Below the pieces are notes generated by a model that saw only the letters and a program-made list of their open reading frames with translations, was not told the DNA's origin and did no database searches. DNA of 64,000 nt from Hypoxylon rubiginosum (taxonomy: Eukaryota; Ascomycota; Sordariomycetes; Xylariales; Hypoxylaceae), in contig CADCXA010000062.1 in NCBI GenBank assembly GCA_902806565.1, positions 852,913 through 916,912 of the forward strand. The letters run 5' to 3'. Shown in pieces: positions 35,899-47,681 of this stretch (its first letter is position 1; every line of letters begins with the position of its first letter). A program made the translations under genes and the position numbers.

Positions 35899-37485
35899 AT
35901 GGCTGCCTCGTTCGCCTACACTCACAACCCTCACAACCCTCTTGCACTACCTTCGGTCAGCATGAGGGCTTATCCCCAATCCCCTGGACCGAATGGCTCC
36001 AGGATATCTAAGAAAAGATCCTTCCCTCAGCTCGGGGATGGCCTGTGCGAGATCGTGGCTTCGACCTTGGACTCTCCCGTCTCGCTAGGTAGTCTATCTG
36101 ATCTTCGTGCCGGCTTATACACTGGTAGCCCTGGTTCGCCTTGCTCTGTCCAAACCTCCGCGGTTGAGAGTCCGGCCTTGACCACCAGTCCTGTCACTGA
36201 TCCGACATACTACCTTGATGACAATCAAGAAACGCCCTATCCGGACGCAGGTACGTATCTACTAAATCGAACAACCATTCTTCCACTTGTGCATGACATC
36301 AGAAAACTCACTAAAGCAATAGAAAAATCCTCAACCCAACCGCAACATACCGCTACTTCTGGGCTTCAAGGGCATGCCAGAGCAACTGGACAACATCGAT
36401 CATGTCCCTCTCTGGGATTTGGGCTATCAAATACCGCGGACCTGAATTCTCCCAATCAAGATGAATTCCATCAGACTTCGTACGATGCTGTTACCTCGGG
36501 CCCTTCTATATCGACTACACGCATCTCTCTTACGGATCCCTTGGCTACTAGCCAACCTCCCTGCTCGGTTGGTGGTGGAAACTCGTCTCCCCAGAACGAC
36601 GTATCCGAGGCCAATGACGCGGCGCCTCAACCACCCTTCAGCCTCGTGACTGCTCTTCAGAATGCTCAGCGGACGATGTCGAGCAGTCCGTCACCTGTCC
36701 AGTGCATGCGTCACGCATTCATATCGAAACTGTCGAAATATGATGGCTTAGGATACCGATCGAATGTACATGTATTCATCGATATGTCCAACATCTTTAT
36801 CTCCTTCTGTGACGCTTACAAAGCTTCACACGGCATCCCAACCAGTCGCAGAATCCTCGCACCCTCCTTCCACTTCAAGGTTTTTGCGTCTATTCTGGAA
36901 CGTGGCAGAATGGTAGAGAAGAGAATACTCGCTGGTTCCACATCTAGCGCCTGTGACGAAGATCAACGGACATATTGGCCACGGCATTTTATCGAAGCAG
37001 AAAATGTCGGATATCGAATGAACATCTTTGGCCGCGTCCTGAAGCGCAAAGAATGTCTGGTGAAGCCAAGACGCAAGGGTAAAAACTCGCCACACCTGTC
37101 TCATCAGTTCGACTTGGCCGGCACTAGTGGTGACGACATGAGTGAAGACGGTACGGTTGGCGTGTACGAGATGCGCAACGGAGAGCAAGGCGTAGACGAG
37201 AACCTTCACCTAAACATGATGGATAGCCTGTTCGAACGCCAGTCAAATCCTGGCACGATCGTTTTGGCAACCGGAGATGCTGCCCGGGCCGAGTTCTCTG
37301 CTGGATTCCTTGTCTACGCAAGCCGGTTACTGGATGCTGGCTGGAATGTTGAGCTTGTCGCTTGGAAGAAGGCGCTCTCTTTATCTTGGACCAGTGCCGA
37401 GTTCGCTGAGAAGTACCGCGGCCGGTTTAACATAATTTTCCTCGACGAATTCCTCGAGGAGCTGCAGACCAATTTCCTCAGCTAG
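35899..37485 (+). CDS. NYN-domain (PIN-like, LabA/Limkain-type) putative RNA-binding or nuclease protein
   Basis: Single-exon gene of 528 residues. The N-terminal 265 residues are Ser/Thr/Pro-rich and look disordered. The C-terminal part is a NYN fold: VHVFIDMSNIFISF (about 289-302) gives the first strand with its acidic residue; PGTIVLATGDAARAEFSAGF supplies the second acidic cluster; and AGWNVELVAWKKALS then FNIIFLDEFLEEL complete the alternating strands and helices. NYN proteins are PIN-like metal-dependent RNases or RNA-binding proteins. The Asp residues in FIDMSN and ATGD are in place, so catalysis is possible but not certain. ATG at 35,899 (AGCAATGGCT context) is the first in frame. A CTCACAACC duplication falls in codons 8-13. 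No introns are evident. Cellular role unknown; RNA metabolism is an inference. Confidence 0.8.
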   Translation: MAASFAYTHNPHNPLALPSVSMRAYPQSPGPNGSRISKKRSFPQLGDGLCEIVASTLDSPVSLGSLSDLRAGLYTGSPGSPCSVQTSAVESPALTTSPVTDPTYYLDDNQETPYPDAGTYLLNRTTILPLVHDIRKLTKAIEKSSTQPQHTATSGLQGHARATGQHRSCPSLGFGLSNTADLNSPNQDEFHQTSYDAVTSGPSISTTRISLTDPLATSQPPCSVGGGNSSPQNDVSEANDAAPQPPFSLVTALQNAQRTMSSSPSPVQCMRHAFISKLSKYDGLGYRSNVHVFIDMSNIFISFCDAYKASHGIPTSRRILAPSFHFKVFASILERGRMVEKRILAGSTSSACDEDQRTYWPRHFIEAENVGYRMNIFGRVLKRKECLVKPRRKGKNSPHLSHQFDLAGTSGDDMSEDGTVGVYEMRNGEQGVDENLHLNMMDSLFERQSNPGTIVLATGDAARAEFSAGFLVYASRLLDAGWNVELVAWKKALSLSWTSAEFAEKYRGRFNIIFLDEFLEELQTNFLS

Positions 37486-38676
37486 GGTCCTAAACTCGTC
37501 TGCAACACAAGGCCATACGTTCGGAATTATTCGCACTCTTTCACACGATGAACCCGGACACCACGGCACGGCTTATTTCCTCTCTTTGCCCACGAATCAA
37601 CCCCCACTTTCTATCCTCTTCTTTACGACTTCTTCTTCGCGGACACCTTTTTTCAGTTTCTTTTTTAGACGAGCCATATTCTGGTTTCTCGGGACGCTAC
37701 TCGTTGCCCTACGACCTTTTCACTTGTGGTCATTTTCTCAGTCGCAAAGTTTTGATGAAATCTACGGCGTGCCCGTCCTATTTTCATCCCCGGTGGCGAT
37801 CCTAGCTAGGCCGATTTGCAATCGGTAAAGGCTCAACCCTGTCTACATACTGGACCGATACATGTATACTGGACAGATACATGTATGCTTCACGGCATGG
37901 TTGGGAGAGGAAATGGAGATGACAGGGCGAAAGTACGAAAATATTGGAGCAGGGACGGTGGTATATACACAGGTTTAGGGGCGTTTGCATTTGCATTTGC
38001 ATCTGCCTTTGCATAAAGGAGCCAGGCGTTTTGGGACTGGACAGACCTTGAGTTGGTTGAGTCCTCCTGACTGGTAGCATGATACTGTTTGGGAGTACGG
38101 TGGTTTGATTCCCCAAAGATACCCTGGCAGAATCGAGACGGCTTGTAGGGTCGTCCAATAAATTATTCAGGAGTGAAGATACGTTTTACCTCGCTCCCAA
38201 GGCATATGGTGTATTGCATTATTATGACTTGGTTCGTGCGAAGTTGCCTGTGAATTACTGATGAGTAAAACATGATGTGTCGGTTCGGTAGTCACGTCAG
38301 ATTATATGTCGTACGTATTACATACATGTATTAAGTGGAACCCCAATGTGATGAGAAGATGATCCACTCACTTTTCCATCAGCCAACCAGCCAACCCGCA
38401 GCCAACCCGAGCAGCCAACCCGAGCAGCCAACCAGCCAAACCGAGCAGCCAAACTCGAGAGGCCCAATGTCATCTGTTTTTCTTTGTCTTCGCCTTCAAT
38501 ACAATGTTGTATTACGTTCCTGTCCCTAGTTTTCTTCTTTGATGTATGGTCCTCTCGCTCACACCCAGCACTCGAGCACCTGTATTCATTTCCTGTAGCT
38601 GCTAGTCGCGTTCGCCAGACACTTCTCTTGCTCTGTAGGTAACCCCTGTCATTCATTATTCTAGCCGGCAGGCTGG
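37486..38676. other. Intergenic region between the NYN and GT25 genes
   Basis: Contains TGCATT repeats (about 37,984-38,012), a CATGTATACTGGACAGATACATGTAT-like pair near 37,862, and a CAGCCAACC repeat (38,380). No conserved ORF. Confidence 0.5.
38380..38454. repeat. Imperfect tandem repeat, AGCCAACC(CGAGC) units
   Basis: Seven or more imperfect units of AGCCAACC, some with a CGAGC extension, about 220-300 nt upstream of the GT25 start. Directly visible. Confidence 0.9.
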
Positions 38677-40026
38677 ATGGGTTCAGCCGAACCGAAGCCA
38701 AAGATGGTCGCGCTTCGCCAGCCTTCAAGGCACGTTATAATCGGGGTCGCTGCCTTCTTCCTCGTCGCTTGCTTCGTCCTTTTCACGCCACGCTCCGCAC
38801 GAGTCGACCTAGGTTCCGTCAGCCACAGCGCGCCTCACCCCCCGCCAACCCCATCCTCCAAGGAGACCGAACGACTATACGGAAAAGGCTACAAGGGCCA
38901 CTCGACCCCCGCCGATGTCAACCGGGTGACCAACGGTACTCTAGGCTTCGGAAACATATTCGTCGTCGGTCTTCCAGAACGAAGCGACAAGCGAGATGCG
39001 ATCGCGCTCACGAGTTCTTTGACGGGTTTCCACGTTGAATGGGTCGACGGAGTGAAGGGAGATGCGGTGCCAGATAAGGCGGTTCCTTTTGGTGCGGATA
39101 GGAAAAAATTGTGGGAGACGAACTTGGGAAGTTGGAGAGGACATATGAACGCAGTTCGAAGGTAAGTCGGGTACAATGTTAAGGAGAAGGCGGGGCAAAG
39201 AATAAAAGGGGAAGAGACGAGGCGGGACGCTTTATGAAGGACTGCTAGAGTCTTGCGGTACTGGAGCTGACGTGCTTGGTGTAGAATCATCGAAGATGAC
39301 CTCGACTCGGCACTTATCATGGAAGATGACATGGATTGGGATGTACGTTTAAAACCCCAGCTGGAAAGGGTTGCTCAAGGCGCTAGAGCTCTCCTCTCCT
39401 CTGCCTCGAAACCCAACTCTCCCTACGGCGACGACTGGGATCTCATGTGGCTTGGGCACTGCGGCGAGGTTTTCCCCGAGACGCTTGACGAGAATAAGGA
39501 GAAGCCAGTCGACGACCCTGGTATTCAGTATATGTCGCGCAAATTCGTCATCGAGAAGGATTTGACCGTACCTCCGAAGGACAGAGTCACCGGCCTTGTC
39601 GATTTCAAGAGCAGTCCCGAGTATACGCGATGGGTGCATATAACGGGCGCGCCCATCTGCACTTTCGCCTATGCCCTCTCCCAGAAAGGAGCTCGCAAGG
39701 TTCTCTTCGACCTATCGGTAGATCACCTTATAGGCCCTTTCGACAACGCCCTCGCCGGACTCTGTAGACGAGCGGTTTCGACGTGGGGCGTCAAGGATTT
39801 CGCCGCAGCAGGTGATCGTGGGCTAGACGCGAAATGTATCAGCGTTACACCACCCATATTTTTCCATCACAAAGCTAAAGGTCTCGTGAATGGCGACAGT
39901 GATATTCAGACGGTGAAGGATGGCCAGATACGCGAGAAAGGCAGGACTGAGAACGTTGTATGGAGCGCGAGGAATAATATCAAAAACATGATCATGGGAA
40001 CCAGGATGGAAAGTCAATACGAGTAG
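38677..40026 (+). CDS. Glycosyltransferase family 25 type II membrane protein
   Basis: Probable Golgi glycosyltransferase of family GT25 (LPS/collagen galactosyltransferase type). Two exons, 38677-39161 and 39285-40026, give 408 residues. A short cytosolic Lys/Arg-bearing tail is followed by one signal-anchor (HVIIGVAAFFLVACFVLFTP, about 19-38), the topology of type II Golgi enzymes. The lumenal domain starts after a Pro-rich stem. GNIFVVGLPERSDKRDAI is the GT25 N-terminal motif. GHMNAVRRIIEDDLDSALIMEDDMDWD holds the acidic metal and nucleotide-sugar binding cluster and is restored by the splice. WDLMWLGHCGE and APICTFAYALSQKGARKVL are further family blocks. The donor sugar and acceptor are unknown. 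The family has expanded in filamentous ascomycetes. Confidence 0.9.
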
Positions 40027-41122
40027 GAAACCCGAACCCGAACCTAGCTACCTACCAAACAAACCGACGTGTGAAGAGCCCAGGTCTCGGAAACACTGGA
40101 ATACGCCGTGTCTCATTCTCATACTGGAGGTGGGGCACTCATGAAGGGGGTCTAGAGATCTGGTCGAGTTTTGCAGGTCAAGAACGGGACTTGCAGTGAG
40201 ACACCAAGATGGGATGAGGCTAAAAGCAAATGTCGACATAGACATGTCGACATGCTATACGGGGTACAGAGAGTTCATCATCCCTCTTTGTTGCCTCACG
40301 GAACTGGATAGATGGATGGATGAAGCTGTACGTTGCTTTAAAGTGTACACGCCGGGACGCAGCTTATGAAGTCTCATCGCCTTACCTCTTTCGTTCTCGC
40401 TCTCGTCAAACCAAGGCACTCAGCAACCAGCCGTACCACACGCGGAGGCTCAAACCTCCTACCGACCCATAGCGGGCGGATACATAAACCCACCCAAGTA
40501 TTTATTCGGGCTTGTGCATCCGAGTTTGAAGTCCCACGCCGCGAGGCAGCACCTATTGGTCGTCCTTCTCTGCGACCCGCACGTCCAAGCCTACCACGGC
40601 ATACTATTTAACCCACAGATGTAACCACATCTATCCGCCACAGCTGGTGTTTAGAAGAGGGCGATTATATTTATGTTGGGGCTGAGGGTCGGGTCTACTG
40701 GCATACGACACTTGAAAAGATTTGGTGGAAGTGAGGTTGCACAATCTATATTCAATATATCTGCTTAGGTTGCAGAGATATACTTGTCTCTACTGGGTCA
40801 TTGTCGCGGTGAAAATGACCTGACAGCTTACTAACCATTGCCTCCAAACCCGAAATGAGACTCTTTTCAACATTCGCAAACATTACCTATACCAAATCCA
40901 TATTCGGGGCTGGCATAAAATGTATACAGTTTTAACGGTGCTTCCACCATGCCCAGTTTCAGCGTCTCCTACGTCAGCCCTGCGACGCCAATATGATGGA
41001 TGGTGTATATCAAATCAACGACTTTTGTATTCACTTTTCCTCTACCCATGAGTCACTCAACGCCTAAGGGCTATCTAGACCTAGATATACCGGTAGTCCT
41101 GATTTCAGGTGCGTAGCGCAGA
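40027..41122. other. Intergenic region between the convergent GT25 and Lys2 genes
   Basis: Should contain two 3' UTRs. A GACATGTCGACATG-type word lies near 40,241, and a GATGGATGGATG run near 40,311. No conserved ORF. Confidence 0.5.
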
Positions 41123-44100
41123 TCAAGGTGCGCCTCCACGACCTCCAGTTCCACCTACCGCTTGCGCTTGCACGATATCTGCGCTGATATCAGGCAGTTG
41201 CCTGCCCCTCTCAGTCGGCTGGCCGATAAACTTGATCTCGGCCAAGTATCTCAGATATCTTCCAATGTCCTCTCTACCTATTCCGTAACCGGAACTCTCG
41301 TCTATGCCTGTCCATCTATCCCCGTCGGCCTTGAGAACTGAGACTGCGTTCCTGTCGTCCAATTCTGGAGCACGGGTGGTGGCTGGGAGGTCATTCATAC
41401 AGAAATGCGCTAGCGGCATGAGCGCGTGCTGCTCGTGATCCTTCTCCAGTGTGCCTGCCGACACGAACGTCTCTAGTGCCTGTTTCCAGGAATCATAGCT
41501 GACCTCTGGGGTCTTGTAGCCGTAATACTCCAGGATCGACAAGTACTCGTTCATACGGAGACGTGGGTGAGCAGTGACGTGAATAACGTGCACTCCTCCG
41601 TGGAGAGGGTTTAGGGCCGCTGCGACGACTACTCGCGCAACGTGGTTGACGGGAACGGCGTTGACAGTGTTGATGATACGGGGGCGCGCCTCGAGCTGTA
41701 TACAGCCCTTCAACATCCGGATCAAGAAGTCGTCGACATTGCAGACACCCGTCTGGGAGTCACCCAGCACGTACCCGGGTCGGACAATCGAGCCTTGGAG
41801 ACCTCTCGTTCCGGCCTCTCGAACAAGCTGTTCCGATACCCATTTAGTCTGCCCATATCCCGTACCAAGACCAATTCGGCTCCCATTCACGTCATCGCTT
41901 TCCATTATAGAACCCTGTCCCGTCCTAGTCTGCTCCTCCGACAACTTGATGTAGTAGTCTGTGTCGAGAACGCTAGTCGAGCTCACGAAACAGAAGACCT
42001 TCGCCTTCCCTTCGTTGCAGAGCCTCATCGCATCGACAGTCGATAGGACATTAGATGCCATCATGTCCTGGTACTTGCGAATCCAGTGAACAGTCGCACC
42101 GTTGTGTATCACCACGTCAACTTCCTGAGCCAGTCGTTGCCAGGCTGAATCGTCGATGCCGAGCTGGGGCTTGGACAAATCACCTACTACGGCACTCAGT
42201 CTCTCCTCCCAGCCGTCATTCCACAGGCCATAGCCTTGGAGAGAGCGGCGGAGCCGTTGGAGTGCTGCTGACGGATCCTTGACGCCTCGCACGTGCGCGA
42301 TCAGCTTGACCTCGCGAGACGTCCTGTCGAGGATATCCTTCACAAGATACGAACCAAGAAACCCAGTTGCGCCTGTAAGGAATATAGTCAGGTGCCCAGA
42401 TGAACCAACTGTTTGGGTATTGGCCGTTTGATATCTGTCGGGCAATTGGCTTATTAACTCGTCGAGAGATTTGGCGTAGGCAGGATCGCCCTCTTGCGTG
42501 TCACTAATAGTACCATCGCCACTAGTAGCGTCTCGAACTCTCTTCTCAACATGAGAGCTAAAGCTAGCTAGGTCTGGATGCTCATAAAACGTGTTGATGG
42601 AGACGTCCGCACCCATGCCCCTTCGAATTTCCAATAGGAATTGCTGGGCCAATAAACTATGTCCCCCTAGATCGAAGAAAGTGTTGTCCGGTCGAATGGT
42701 CCTAGGATTCAGACCCCGAATAAGATCTGACCATTTTTGGGCTACTGCTTGTTCCGTATCGGTTAAAGATTGCCAGCTTTTCAGGTCTTCTTCCGAAGCT
42801 TCCTCAACCTGCTCGGCAACGTCTGGGAATGGGAGATTTGGCTTGTCGACCTTGCCATTAGGGTTTAAGGGAAGCTTCTCGAGGAAGATATAGATGCTTG
42901 GTACGGAATATGCCGGTAGTCGAGACTTTAGGTGATCTCGTACCTCGGTCTGTATGCTCCGAAATTTCTTCAAGAAGACACGTGTAGGGCCCATCTCGAC
43001 GCCCTCGTCTTCTACCTCCTCTACGCCCTGAGCAGAAAGCCAACGGCGCCACTCTGCTACTTCGGTGACCAGGTAGCTTACTAAAGTTGGCTCCTCGTTG
43101 CGATCTCTTCGTACGAGGGTCTTGCAGTCTCGGATCAAAGGGTTCTGGCTTAGGTTGCTATCTATGTCGTTGAGTTCAATGCGAAAACCACGAATTTTGA
43201 CCTGGTCGTCGGCACGACCGGTGCATTCGACATCTCCAGATTCAAGGTAGCGTCCCAGGTCTCCCGTACGATAGAGTCGATCCCTCGGGCCTTTATAGTA
43301 CTGTCGCCAAGGCTCGTTCTTACTGATCTTCTTATCCACCTCGACCCATTGCTCATTATCGACGAACCAGTTTATCAAAAACTTCTGCTCATTCAAGGCC
43401 TCATCTCCCAGGTAGCCCCTATAAACGAAATGGTCAGCAAGAATAAGTGGAAATAAGAGAATGAACCCACTCAGCGAGGCCAGCGGCCCGGACGAATATC
43501 TCACCCACCTCGCCAACTTGGCAGAGCTGGGTACGATTTTCTTTATTAACGACCAAAAGCTGAACGTTTTGCATTCCCTGTCCTGCGGGAACCGTGTCCT
43601 TGAGATTGTCTAGGAAATCGGCATCCCTTGCTCGACTCGGGACTTCGAAATAGCTCACAGCTCGCTGCGTTTCAGTAGTGCCGTACATATTGATAATGTT
43701 AGCATTCACGGCCAGTTGTCTGAGGGATCGACACTGTCTGGTAGTTAGGACGTCGCCGACGAAAAAGACGTGTTCTAGACTAGGGAATTCAGCTATGGCG
43801 CCGCCAACTAGAATCTGACCCATTGCTGGGGTGAGATGGGTGACAGTTGGCTTGTGGTCGCGCATCCACTCGGCGAGTTTCTCGTGCTGTATGTCCTCCT
43901 TGGACGGGACAAGGAGTTGTGCGCCGAGGAAGAGTGGTGTAAATATATCCCTCTGTACGGGATCGTGGGCCAGACCAGAGAGGAGGGTGAATCTGCTTTC
44001 AGTGGATAGATGGAAGCGCTCGGCCATCCAGCCAAAATACCTGGTCAGACTAAAATGACGGCCGAGGACTCCTTTGGGTCGGCCTTCACTTCCTGAAGTG

Positions 44101-44779
44101 AATGACAGAGTGGGATTGGAATCGGGCCCAACGACTACATCCGGGGGTGACGATGCTCGGCCTCTGACGTCATTGAAGATATCACCGGCGCCAATCTGGC
44201 CTCCAGAAAGGCTACCGTCATCGAGGAGACGTAAGTCGGGAACTTGAGCCTTGAGTTGGAGCTCTTGGTCAATGTAGCTTTGAACCAAGTCAGCTAAAGG
44301 GCCATTCTCATCGGTCGCACGGCCAATCTTGATGAGGGCACGCGGCTGAGATACCTCGAGGTAGATCTTTTGTCTAGCCGGAGGGTACGCAGGATCCAGG
44401 ACAGTCATAGTAGCACCTGAAGCCTTGAATGGCACAAGGTTAGTTGGAACAAGAGACGAGTGAGACAAGCTCAAGCACTGTGACTGTAACGTACCAGAGT
44501 ACCCATCAAGGCAATTACCAAATCGACGGAGCGATGGGCCCAGATCATCACAACGTCCCCATTTGTAATGCCGGCATTGTGAAGGTACCAAGCGAGGGTG
44601 TTCGAAGCCTCGTAAATTTGACGGTACGTGAAGCTGCGCTCGGGCTGCGTTGAGGACTTGGTCTCTAGAACGCAGGTCCTATCAGGATATTTCTCAGCTG
44701 AGGCCCGGAAGCGCTCATGAATTGAACCAACATAGCCTGACCAGTCCAGGTCGACCGTCGGATCAGGTAAGTGACCCAT
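41123..44779 (-). CDS. LYS2: L-2-aminoadipate reductase large subunit (Lys2)
   Basis: Key enzyme of the fungal alpha-aminoadipate lysine pathway; it adenylates aminoadipate, loads it on a phosphopantetheine arm and reduces it with NADPH to the semialdehyde. Three exons, 44779-44495, 44423-43471 and 43418-41123, give 1,177 residues. Domains in order: adenylation domain (about 30-610) with LSFTSGSEGRPKGVLGRHF, MYGTTETQRAV, the RTGDLGR core (about 463) and NPNGKVDK (about 598); peptidyl-carrier domain with DNTFFDLGGHSLLA, Ser667 being the arm attachment site; reductase domain with the nucleotide-binding TGATGFLGSY (about 761-770) and the catalytic YGQTK pair. The splice restores GLAEGYLGDEALN. 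This block order and the GRHF sequence mark Lys2 rather than a generic NRPS-like reductase. It needs activation by the Lys5/PPTase enzyme encoded elsewhere. All core residues are intact. Confidence 0.95.
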
Positions 44780-45302
44780 TATGCAATTTTTCCGTGTCCA
44801 ATTCTATAGGAGAATAAATAAAAAGAAGAAGAACACGAAGAAAGAAAAAGCTGACTTTGATATGACATATGTGCAGCGAATATGTCAGAGTGTAGTGCAA
44901 AATGTGGGTTTTGCCTCTGCAAGAGCAACAGCTCCGAATCGTCTTGAACGGGACAAGGTCGAATCAATTGTGAAAGTTTATTGGCTGAGAGAGGTGAGTC
45001 AGGTACTTTTCTGGCTGTCTGGGGTACCTTGCGTCTTCCGAGAACGGACTAAAAAAAAAAAGGTGGTACATTGTGTACATCTCACAGTACGGTACCACAC
45101 GACCCATCGAGCATCACCTAAACTTGACGTACATTTGTAAACCGTACGGAAAATAAAATAAACCATCTCCTTTTTTCATTCTGCACAGGGAAATGGCTTA
45201 GTTATATACCTCTTACCTACATACTAATAAATAGAGATAACACATTAGTTACATCATGTATTATCTCACACCTTTCGAATATATGACCCGGACTCTCACC
45301 CT
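44780..45302. other. Intergenic region upstream of Lys2
   Basis: Lys2 promoter side and 3' side of the FAD monooxygenase gene; purine-rich near 44,815-44,850 and with an A run at about 45,051. No TGACTC-type general-control site was noticed close to the ATG; a GTGAGTCAGG word at 44,994-45,003 contains TGAGTCA, a Gcn4/CpcA-like core, about 220 nt upstream of the Lys2 start. Confidence 0.45.
44995..45001. promoter_or_regulatory. Candidate CPC1/Gcn4-type site (TGAGTCA) upstream of Lys2
   Basis: TGAGTCA is the palindromic core bound by Gcn4, CPC1 and CpcA, the general amino-acid control factors. It lies about 216 nt before the Lys2 ATG, a sensible place for a lysine biosynthetic gene. A 7-nt word can occur by chance, so support is moderate. 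Confidence 0.45.
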
Positions 45303-46677
45303 CTAGATTGCTTTCATGAACATCAAAACTGCAGCTTGAGCCTGCGCTTCCATATCGACAGCATTCGTATACATTCCGCCCTCTCTCATCTGCCTCCTCA
45401 TGCTTTCAATATCCCTCTCTTCCTCGTCCTGGCTGTAGAGTCTTCCGAAATTCCTGGTAATATCAACTACCTTCTGACTCCTCGGCCTACGAACTTGGTC
45501 GAACGCTTTCAAGGCGGCGTCAACTTGATATTTCGATGTGACGTGGGCGAATACTCGGGTAAGTATTGCTGCATCCTCGATGGCCTGGGCGGCGCCGTTC
45601 CCAGCATGAGGAGCAGTGGCGTGTGCTGCATCTCCAATCATGGCAACACGTCCCCGGTAATATACCGGTGCATGATCATGGTCTTGCATCTTCCAGCTCT
45701 CTTTCGGCTCCTTCTCGAGCAGCTAAATATATCGTCATTGCTGGTCAGTTCTTTTCACCGCCGCGCCCCCCGTAGGCATATATATTAGGCATAGATGTGC
45801 TCCAACTTACCGATATCAAGGAAGTCACTTCAGGGCAGAAGGTTCCCCATGTGCTTGCATCAAACCCAGAAGTATCGCTGTTGGATCGTTTATCATCCCT
45901 TTGGTAGCAACTAATACTGTACGTCTGCCCTAGATCCACCGGCAAGCCATTGATATATCCAAGAGGCGTGCAAAACATTCGAACCTCCTCGATCGACTCC
46001 GCCGGGAGCGCATTCTTGGCGTCTTCCATCGGGACCAAGTTGTTAAAACATCGCCAGCCGTCGTGGTTGACGGCGTCCGCCGCCGGATGGTCTGCGCCGA
46101 GGATGAATTTTCTCGTAGTACTCTTGACGCCTTCGGAGCCAAATAAAACGTCGAACTCTCCCGTCGTTCCATCCGCAAAAGTAGCAATGATTTTTGACGG
46201 AGTGACGCCTGTCTCTTCCATCTCTTCTACGCTAACCATCCGCTTCCCGAAATGCACGCGGTCCTTCGGGATACAGTCCTCGAGGAGACCTTGGATGAAG
46301 TGTGCCCGATGGACTGACCTCCGCCCTTTGGCTCTGCCTAGTTCTGCTATAAGGGTTCCGGCGTGTTGTCCGCTCCCCACGACAATCTGGGTTGCCATTT
46401 CCATCTCTTCCTCGTTGGCCATGAAATGTGATTTCCTGAAATACGTCTGTTTGATCTCAGGAGACACTATGTCCATCGCCTTGATGGCGTTGCCGTGTAG
46501 TGCGAGGCCCGCACCGCGGACACCAACATTCGGATAGGCCTCGTATAGATGCACGTCAAGTAGCGGATTCTGGGAAAGGCCAATAGCGAGACAGGTACCG
46601 GCAATGCCCGCGCCGATCACGGCTACACTTAGCTTCCTGTGGCTGACCTTCTCCTTAGACATGTTGGTTTGGATCAT
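45303..46677 (-). CDS. FAD-dependent monooxygenase (salicylate hydroxylase-like)
   Basis: Flavoprotein hydroxylase of the FAD-binding-3 (UbiH/PHBH-like) group; it uses NAD(P)H and oxygen to hydroxylate a small, often aromatic, substrate. Two exons, 46677-45811 and 45722-45303, give 428 residues. The N-terminal dinucleotide fold has GAGIAG at 22-27 with an acidic residue at the end of strand 2 (VHLYEAY). The second FAD motif, GDAAHATAPHAGNGAAQAIEDA (about 320), is restored in exon 2. A DVLFGSEGVKSTTRKFI block matches the DG-type motif, although the usual DG is SE-G here. A second in-frame ATG at 46,662 is also possible. It is the last intact gene before the AT-rich block and runs codirectionally with Lys2. 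Substrate unknown; a link to secondary metabolism is possible but no cluster partners are present. Confidence 0.88.
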
Positions 46678-47530
46678 GGTATAAGAAAACCGATCTGGTC
46701 TTCTTCATATACCAGCAAAGTCTCGCGAGCTGGCGAAACAAGTGACTTTTCTAGGTATTCAGTTAGTAAGATGTGGCCTGTGAATAGTCTAAATCCTGAT
46801 ATAGGTACCGTGACAGCATTTTATACAGCTGGACGAGGTCACTGGGGTAAATGCCAGGAAGCATTCCATGCTAGCTAGCAAGGGAAGCAAAGAGGTGAAG
46901 CCACAATCCTTCAAGCTGACAAGATCGGACCATAGGCAGGGTTGTAGTATGCTAGTAAAATCTTAACTTAGTACAACCACCTGAAGGGGTCATTGGAGGA
47001 GTTACATCTTGAGCTCATATTGTAAATAGAAAACCACTCAGCCAAGACCGAATTTACGTAATTATCTAACCGGGTATATTTGAACATACCACGAATTATT
47101 TAACATGTGAAGAAGATAATTTACCAATGGGAGAAACACATAGGATGGGAAAACGTGGGCTAGGCAAATGAACCATAACAATGCGACGGATGCAAGAATT
47201 TAATAAGCGAATGATATTAACAAGCCTTATACGAAAGTATTTAATTGAATGCTACGGCCTACCATCGACACAGTAACCTACTATTCACTGAGACTCATAA
47301 TGATAATCATGTTATAAATATAAAAAAGACTACGTGAGATATGTAACGGCCTATACGTGAGTAGAGGCTACAGTAATTATGGTAGTAGCGAAACTAGTTA
47401 TACGTGAGGCACCGGCCCGGGCGGTGCACAATAGCCCTTGTTTACGTAACCCTGCAGCTCGGAGCCCGCAAATCATTCTTCCTTTTTCCCCGGGGGGGGA
47501 GGGGCCTTAAGGCCCCCCCCCTTCCCGCTT
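46678..47530. other. Transition zone between genes and the AT-rich block
   Basis: AT content rises but is still near ordinary intergenic level to about 47,400. Then follow a GC-rich stretch (47,408-47,525) with the palindrome listed next and an abrupt shift to nearly pure A+T after about 47,560. No ORF seen. Confidence 0.6.
47491..47521. repeat. GC-rich perfect palindrome at the AT-block boundary
   Basis: GGGGCCTTAAGGCCCC (47,501-47,516) is a perfect 16-nt palindrome centred on TTAA. Its arms extend as G and C runs of about 8 nt broken by one A, so a longer imperfect hairpin can form. It stands within 60 nt of the start of the nearly pure A+T DNA. Confidence 0.9.
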
Positions 47531-47681
47531 ATAAGCCACAAAGCCACGGCTATAACATATAAACATATTATGCTTTAATTTTAATAAAGTTTAAACCAGG
47601 ATATTATAATTTATACCACGTTAATTATAAGTTATTTTAATTAATTAAATTATTATATTTATTTTTTTATTAATTTATAAT

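Noticed and set aside
41123..46677. Secondary-metabolite cluster (NRPS-like plus FAD monooxygenase)
   Set aside because: The adenylation-reductase protein has the block order and motifs of Lys2, a primary-metabolism enzyme, and no other cluster gene lies nearby.
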